Of a DNA stretch of 64,000 nucleotides, positions 61,048-64,000 are shown piece by piece. Within the stretch, counting starts at the first letter, position 1. Every line of letters begins with the position of its first letter. This DNA comes from Thermosphaera aggregans DSM 11486 (GTDB lineage Archaea; Thermoproteota; Thermoprotei_A; Sulfolobales; Desulfurococcaceae), in the NCBI RefSeq assembly GCF_000092185.1, contig NC_014160.1, positions 1,054,001-1,118,000 of the forward strand, in the 5' to 3' direction. The notes beneath the pieces were generated by a model. It ran no database searches and was not told the origin of the DNA. It saw nothing but the letters and a program-made list of their open reading frames with translations. The position numbers and the translations under genes were made by a program.

Positions 61048-64000
61048 TTAGAGGTCGAACCTCAAGATTACAGGTATCTCTTCCCAGTAGAAGTAGACTG
61101 TGGCGTTGACGTTCAACCAGCCGACGGTTGTAACTGGGTATTTCATCGATGCTGACAACGGTATTATGTAAGAACCCTGCGGCTCCTCGCCTGAGTAGGT
61201 TATTGTTACTGTGAACCTGTACCTGCCCGGGCTGATCAATGGTGTTCCAATGTCGACTCCTACCTTATCGGCAAAATAGTAGGCTTCACCTGTTGTGGGC
61301 GAGATGTAAATCCCTTCCCCAGTGTAGCTGACAGTGTCGGGCTGGAATTGGCTTGGAGCGGTGAGGATTACAGTGTAGTATATCTTGTTTGAATCAGGGT
61401 TGTGGATTTTCACGGATGACATTGTCAGCGGGGTCAACGTCACGGTGAAAGGCTCCGCGTATTCAACGCCCCTGAACTGTATGTTCCTCACGACGAGCCT
61501 GTATGTTCCGGGGCCGGACATCGGGCTGACGATTATTGATAATCCTGGTGCGACGCTGTCCCAGAACCTTGTCGGGTTGTAGCTACTCCCGCCCGCGGGA
61601 TCCCTGGTCAGCTCGGCGGCTAACTGCACGCCGGGGGCTTTGAACTCATATACGAGCGAAGTCTCGCTGTCAACCATGTAGTAGGTGTATGTGCCGTAGA
61701 AGTGGACGTCGAGGTTGCTAGCATAATTCGTGTTGTTGAAGGTTGGCCAGGTCACCTGTATTCCGAGGCCCCATATGTTCTTGAAGGTTGGGGGGACTAT
61801 GACTTTGAATACTCTCCAGTCTCCTGACTCATATCTCCACGTGTAGTCAAAGGCTCCTCTTAAGTAGGTGTTCTTCCTCGGTGTTAACTCCTCGACAGGG
61901 TTTAACACAACAGGTCTAGTACTTCTCAGCTCTATAGGCACGAAGAATGAGACCGGTACGAGGTATTTTAAGCCTCTTGTCTTCTCAACCACCATGATGT
62001 AGCCGCTGTAGAAGCCCGGTGTCGACGGTCCCCTAACTGTGACCGTAACCGTCCTTCCACCGCCGGATAGCGTGAACCTTGAGGGGCTAACCGTCACTGC
62101 ATCCCAGTTTTGATACTTATACCCTACAACCCTCACCTTGACGGGGAGGTCGCCCCTGTATGTCGCCCCGGACACTCCAAGCCTCAGGACAAGGTACCTG
62201 GGATACTCGGCCGGGTCAACTCCTACTAATTGCCTTGCAAGGTCTTCTATCTCCGCAATACTCCCTTCAAGGTCTCCATACTGGATCCTGAGAGCGTTAG
62301 CCCTCCTTATATCGTACATCATTCTAGCTGTCTCAGTCCAGGAGAACACTCCATCCTTCCTCCAGTCTATCCAGTAGGCGAGCTCGACTATCGAGGTCCC
62401 GATGGTCAGGTTGTATGCTCCTGCCCTACCGCCTGCCTCGAAATACTCGTATGGATATACTACCTCTATTTCAAAGTAATCGTAAGGCTTCAAAGCCTCC
62501 ATGTCTAACACCAGGTGTCCGTCCCTAGTGGACGCGTTTACACTAAAGGTTAACCGGTCTCCGCTGCACGAGGTGATCACGGCGGGGTCTATTACCCCTA
62601 GTACAATGTCACAGATCCCTGTAGTGTTAACCTGTTTCAAGACCACTGGATATATATCGTAGCTTCCAGCGCCCACCACTGTTAACGGCCTGCTGGCTCT
62701 TGCCCCAGCCCTGACCGACGGGATGAATATTTTCGGCTCGAACCAGCTTCCTTTCAAAACATCACCATAAGTCATCAGCGGATACGATAGGGCTGTCTCG
62801 CTCAGCAAGTCGTTTAAAATGCTGGTGGAGTAGACCAGTGGGATGTCGCCGTCAACCACTGCTTTAACGGCCCTGTAAGCGTTGACGAAACCGGCTCCCT
62901 GGGAGAGCTCGTCAAACCCCATGTCCTCGGCCGTGTTCATCAATATCGTCTTCAACAAGTGAGGAGGCATTCTCCCACCATACTTAGCCTTGTATGCTGA
63001 GACTACTAGGGCTCCTACACCGGCGGCCATGGGGGTTGCCTGACTGGTGCCGCTGAACAGGTTGTAGGCCAGCCTCCCAGTCAGGTTTCTTACACCATAC
63101 ACGTTGCCCAGCGCATCCCATGTCCTGCCGACGGCCCATGCGAACGATCCAACCGCTACGACATCGGGTTTCACAACACCCAGCTCGCTCGGCCCCCTGT
63201 TACTCCACGTTATGACCTGCCTGCTGGAGCCTGGCCAGTAATACCCGTATAACGGCCTGTAGGTGAACTCTGTAGCGGCTCCAACGCTTATCGCGAGGGT
63301 CGAGCCCGCGGGCGATGCTACCGTTCCATACCCTGGGCCTCCGTTACCGGCGGCGACGAAGTGAATTGTTCCAGACGTGATTATAGTGTAGTCGAATATC
63401 ACGCTGGTTGGGTCGAAACCCGTGTTCCATCCCCAGAGTGCCCAGCCGCTTGAGCCCCAGGAGTTGCTAGTAATGTCTACCTGGTGCTCACCGATATATG
63501 CCCAAGTCCACGTGTATCCCTCGAAAGCTATCCACGGGTTTGTTAGCAGGTTCGGCCATAAGTAGATTGATCCATCACCATACGGCGTTACAATGTCGAA
63601 GCCGCTGAAGAAGTATATGGCTGTTGCCACAGTACCGTAGTACAGGGCCGGCGCGGCACCGAACTTCACAGAGGGGGCCTGCCCGGCGATGCTCCTGACC
63701 CCATACCCTGTCTGAGCGTAAATCCCCCTACCTCCCGCAGTGTTTGCACAGTACGTTCCGTGGCTGTTGTAGTCGTACTCTAAGACCACGTAGTCTCCAT
63801 ACGGGTCGAGGGCCGGCCAGATAAGGGCTACCGGCTCACCTCTCCATATTTCGTTTAGTGAGATAGATGTAGTGTCGTAACCGTAGAGCGGGGGCAGTGG
63901 AAGAACCTCCTGCTTCCAAACACCGAGCTTGTCTAGAATTATCGCGAAGGCGGCATCGTAGACGCCTCCTGCAAGGGTTCCAACAGAATAGTCGGTTAAC
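61048..64000 (-). CDS. Subtilisin-like serine protease (S8), large, N-terminus cut by window
   Basis: The frame has no start in the window and extends over the right edge, with at least 983 residues. The catalytic His is in NSHGTYCANTAGG, the oxyanion Asn in FVAAGNGGPGYG and the Ser in LFSGTSQATPMAAG; the Asp is probably in TDYSVGTLAGG near the edge. A large insertion separates His and Asn. A long C-terminal half of beta-sandwich domains (VTVSPSRFTLSGGGRTVTVTV and similar) follows, as in pyrolysin/stetterlysin-type proteases exported to the cell surface. It is minus-strand, with its stop in the gene-poor area. Confidence 0.92.
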   Translation of the reverse strand, partial: LTDYSVGTLAGGVYDAAFAIILDKLGVWKQEVLPLPPLYGYDTTSISLNEIWRGEPVALIWPALDPYGDYVVLEYDYNSHGTYCANTAGGRGIYAQTGYGVRSIAGQAPSVKFGAAPALYYGTVATAIYFFSGFDIVTPYGDGSIYLWPNLLTNPWIAFEGYTWTWAYIGEHQVDITSNSWGSSGWALWGWNTGFDPTSVIFDYTIITSGTIHFVAAGNGGPGYGTVASPAGSTLAISVGAATEFTYRPLYGYYWPGSSRQVITWSNRGPSELGVVKPDVVAVGSFAWAVGRTWDALGNVYGVRNLTGRLAYNLFSGTSQATPMAAGVGALVVSAYKAKYGGRMPPHLLKTILMNTAEDMGFDELSQGAGFVNAYRAVKAVVDGDIPLVYSTSILNDLLSETALSYPLMTYGDVLKGSWFEPKIFIPSVRAGARASRPLTVVGAGSYDIYPVVLKQVNTTGICDIVLGVIDPAVITSCSGDRLTFSVNASTRDGHLVLDMEALKPYDYFEIEVVYPYEYFEAGGRAGAYNLTIGTSIVELAYWIDWRKDGVFSWTETARMMYDIRRANALRIQYGDLEGSIAEIEDLARQLVGVDPAEYPRYLVLRLGVSGATYRGDLPVKVRVVGYKYQNWDAVTVSPSRFTLSGGGRTVTVTVRGPSTPGFYSGYIMVVEKTRGLKYLVPVSFFVPIELRSTRPVVLNPVEELTPRKNTYLRGAFDYTWRYESGDWRVFKVIVPPTFKNIWGLGIQVTWPTFNNTNYASNLDVHFYGTYTYYMVDSETSLVYEFKAPGVQLAAELTRDPAGGSSYNPTRFWDSVAPGLSIIVSPMSGPGTYRLVVRNIQFRGVEYAEPFTVTLTPLTMSSVKIHNPDSNKIYYTVILTAPSQFQPDTVSYTGEGIYISPTTGEAYYFADKVGVDIGTPLISPGRYRFTVTITYSGEEPQGSYIIPLSASMKYPVTTVGWLNVNATVYFYWEEIPVILRFDL

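Noticed and set aside
60841-61155. 104-codon plus-strand frame
   Set aside because: Its second half is antisense to the subtilase gene, and the first half shows no protein-like pattern or ribosome site.

Overview
The window comes from a hyperthermophilic crenarchaeote, most likely a Desulfurococcales member of the Desulfurococcus/Thermosphaera/Staphylothermus type. The placement is an inference. It rests on reverse gyrase, TFB, aIF5A, aSUI1, ribosomal proteins L44e and S27e, Rpo12, CDP-archaeol synthase, several intron-containing tRNAs and densely packed genes with TATA/Shine-Dalgarno signals. No rRNA, CRISPR array or intact insertion sequence is visible.

Layout. 0-7 kb: the end of a membrane channel-like gene, divergent from a ferritin-encapsulin fusion; tRNA-His; a PiT phosphate transporter with a DUF47 partner that is frameshifted; tRNA-Thr; an inositol-monophosphatase-family enzyme; an M24 peptidase. 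7.8-10.8 kb: a serine operon (class V aminotransferase, phosphoglycerate dehydrogenase, ParB-fold serine kinase), then an initiator tRNA with two introns. 11-16.5 kb: a large surface PHP-domain protein, tRNA-Leu(TAG), FAU-1 and UPF0147. 17-22 kb: a tight six-gene minus-strand operon holding the archaeal modified mevalonate pathway enzymes (phosphomevalonate dehydratase subunits and a UbiD-type anhydromevalonate phosphate decarboxylase) with a Clp1-type RNA kinase, an RNase H-fold protein and dTMP kinase. UbiX, which makes the prenyl-FMN cofactor the decarboxylase needs, lies apart at 39 kb. 22-27 kb: a RecA-like ATPase, carS, L44e, S27e, tRNA-Leu(CAG), tRNA-Ser with intron, CTP synthase. 27-36 kb: a phosphoribosyltransferase, GT-C-like membrane protein, aldo/keto reductase, AlaX, tRNA-Gln with intron, TFB, aSUI1, Rpo12, agmatinase, GlyRS and an AbrB-like protein. 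36-43 kb: a radical SAM protein, a second DUF47 protein, tRNA-splicing endonuclease (start damaged or non-canonical), UbiX, a class II amidotransferase, a COG3199 kinase and aIF5A. 43-53.5 kb: reverse gyrase with two downstream partners, a KaiC-like ATPase, Cdc48/VAT and TmcA. 53.5-64 kb: a GH4 glycosidase, a 600-bp gene-poor stretch, a second radical SAM protein, a TFB-like cyclin-fold protein, another KaiC ATPase, Sua5, a small frameshifted membrane protein, tRNA-Val, a possible TnpB remnant and a large subtilase cut by the right edge.

Connections. The PMDh/AMPD operon plus ubiX plus carS is a route to archaeal lipids. EndA sits in the same window as four tRNA genes that need it. SerA, the aminotransferase and SerK form one phosphoserine unit. 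The most unusual items are the fused ferritin-encapsulin, the double-intron initiator tRNA with an intron in the T-loop, the catalytically degenerate nitrilase-like protein coupled to reverse gyrase, the frameshifts in DUF47 and endA, and a TFB-like protein without a zinc ribbon.
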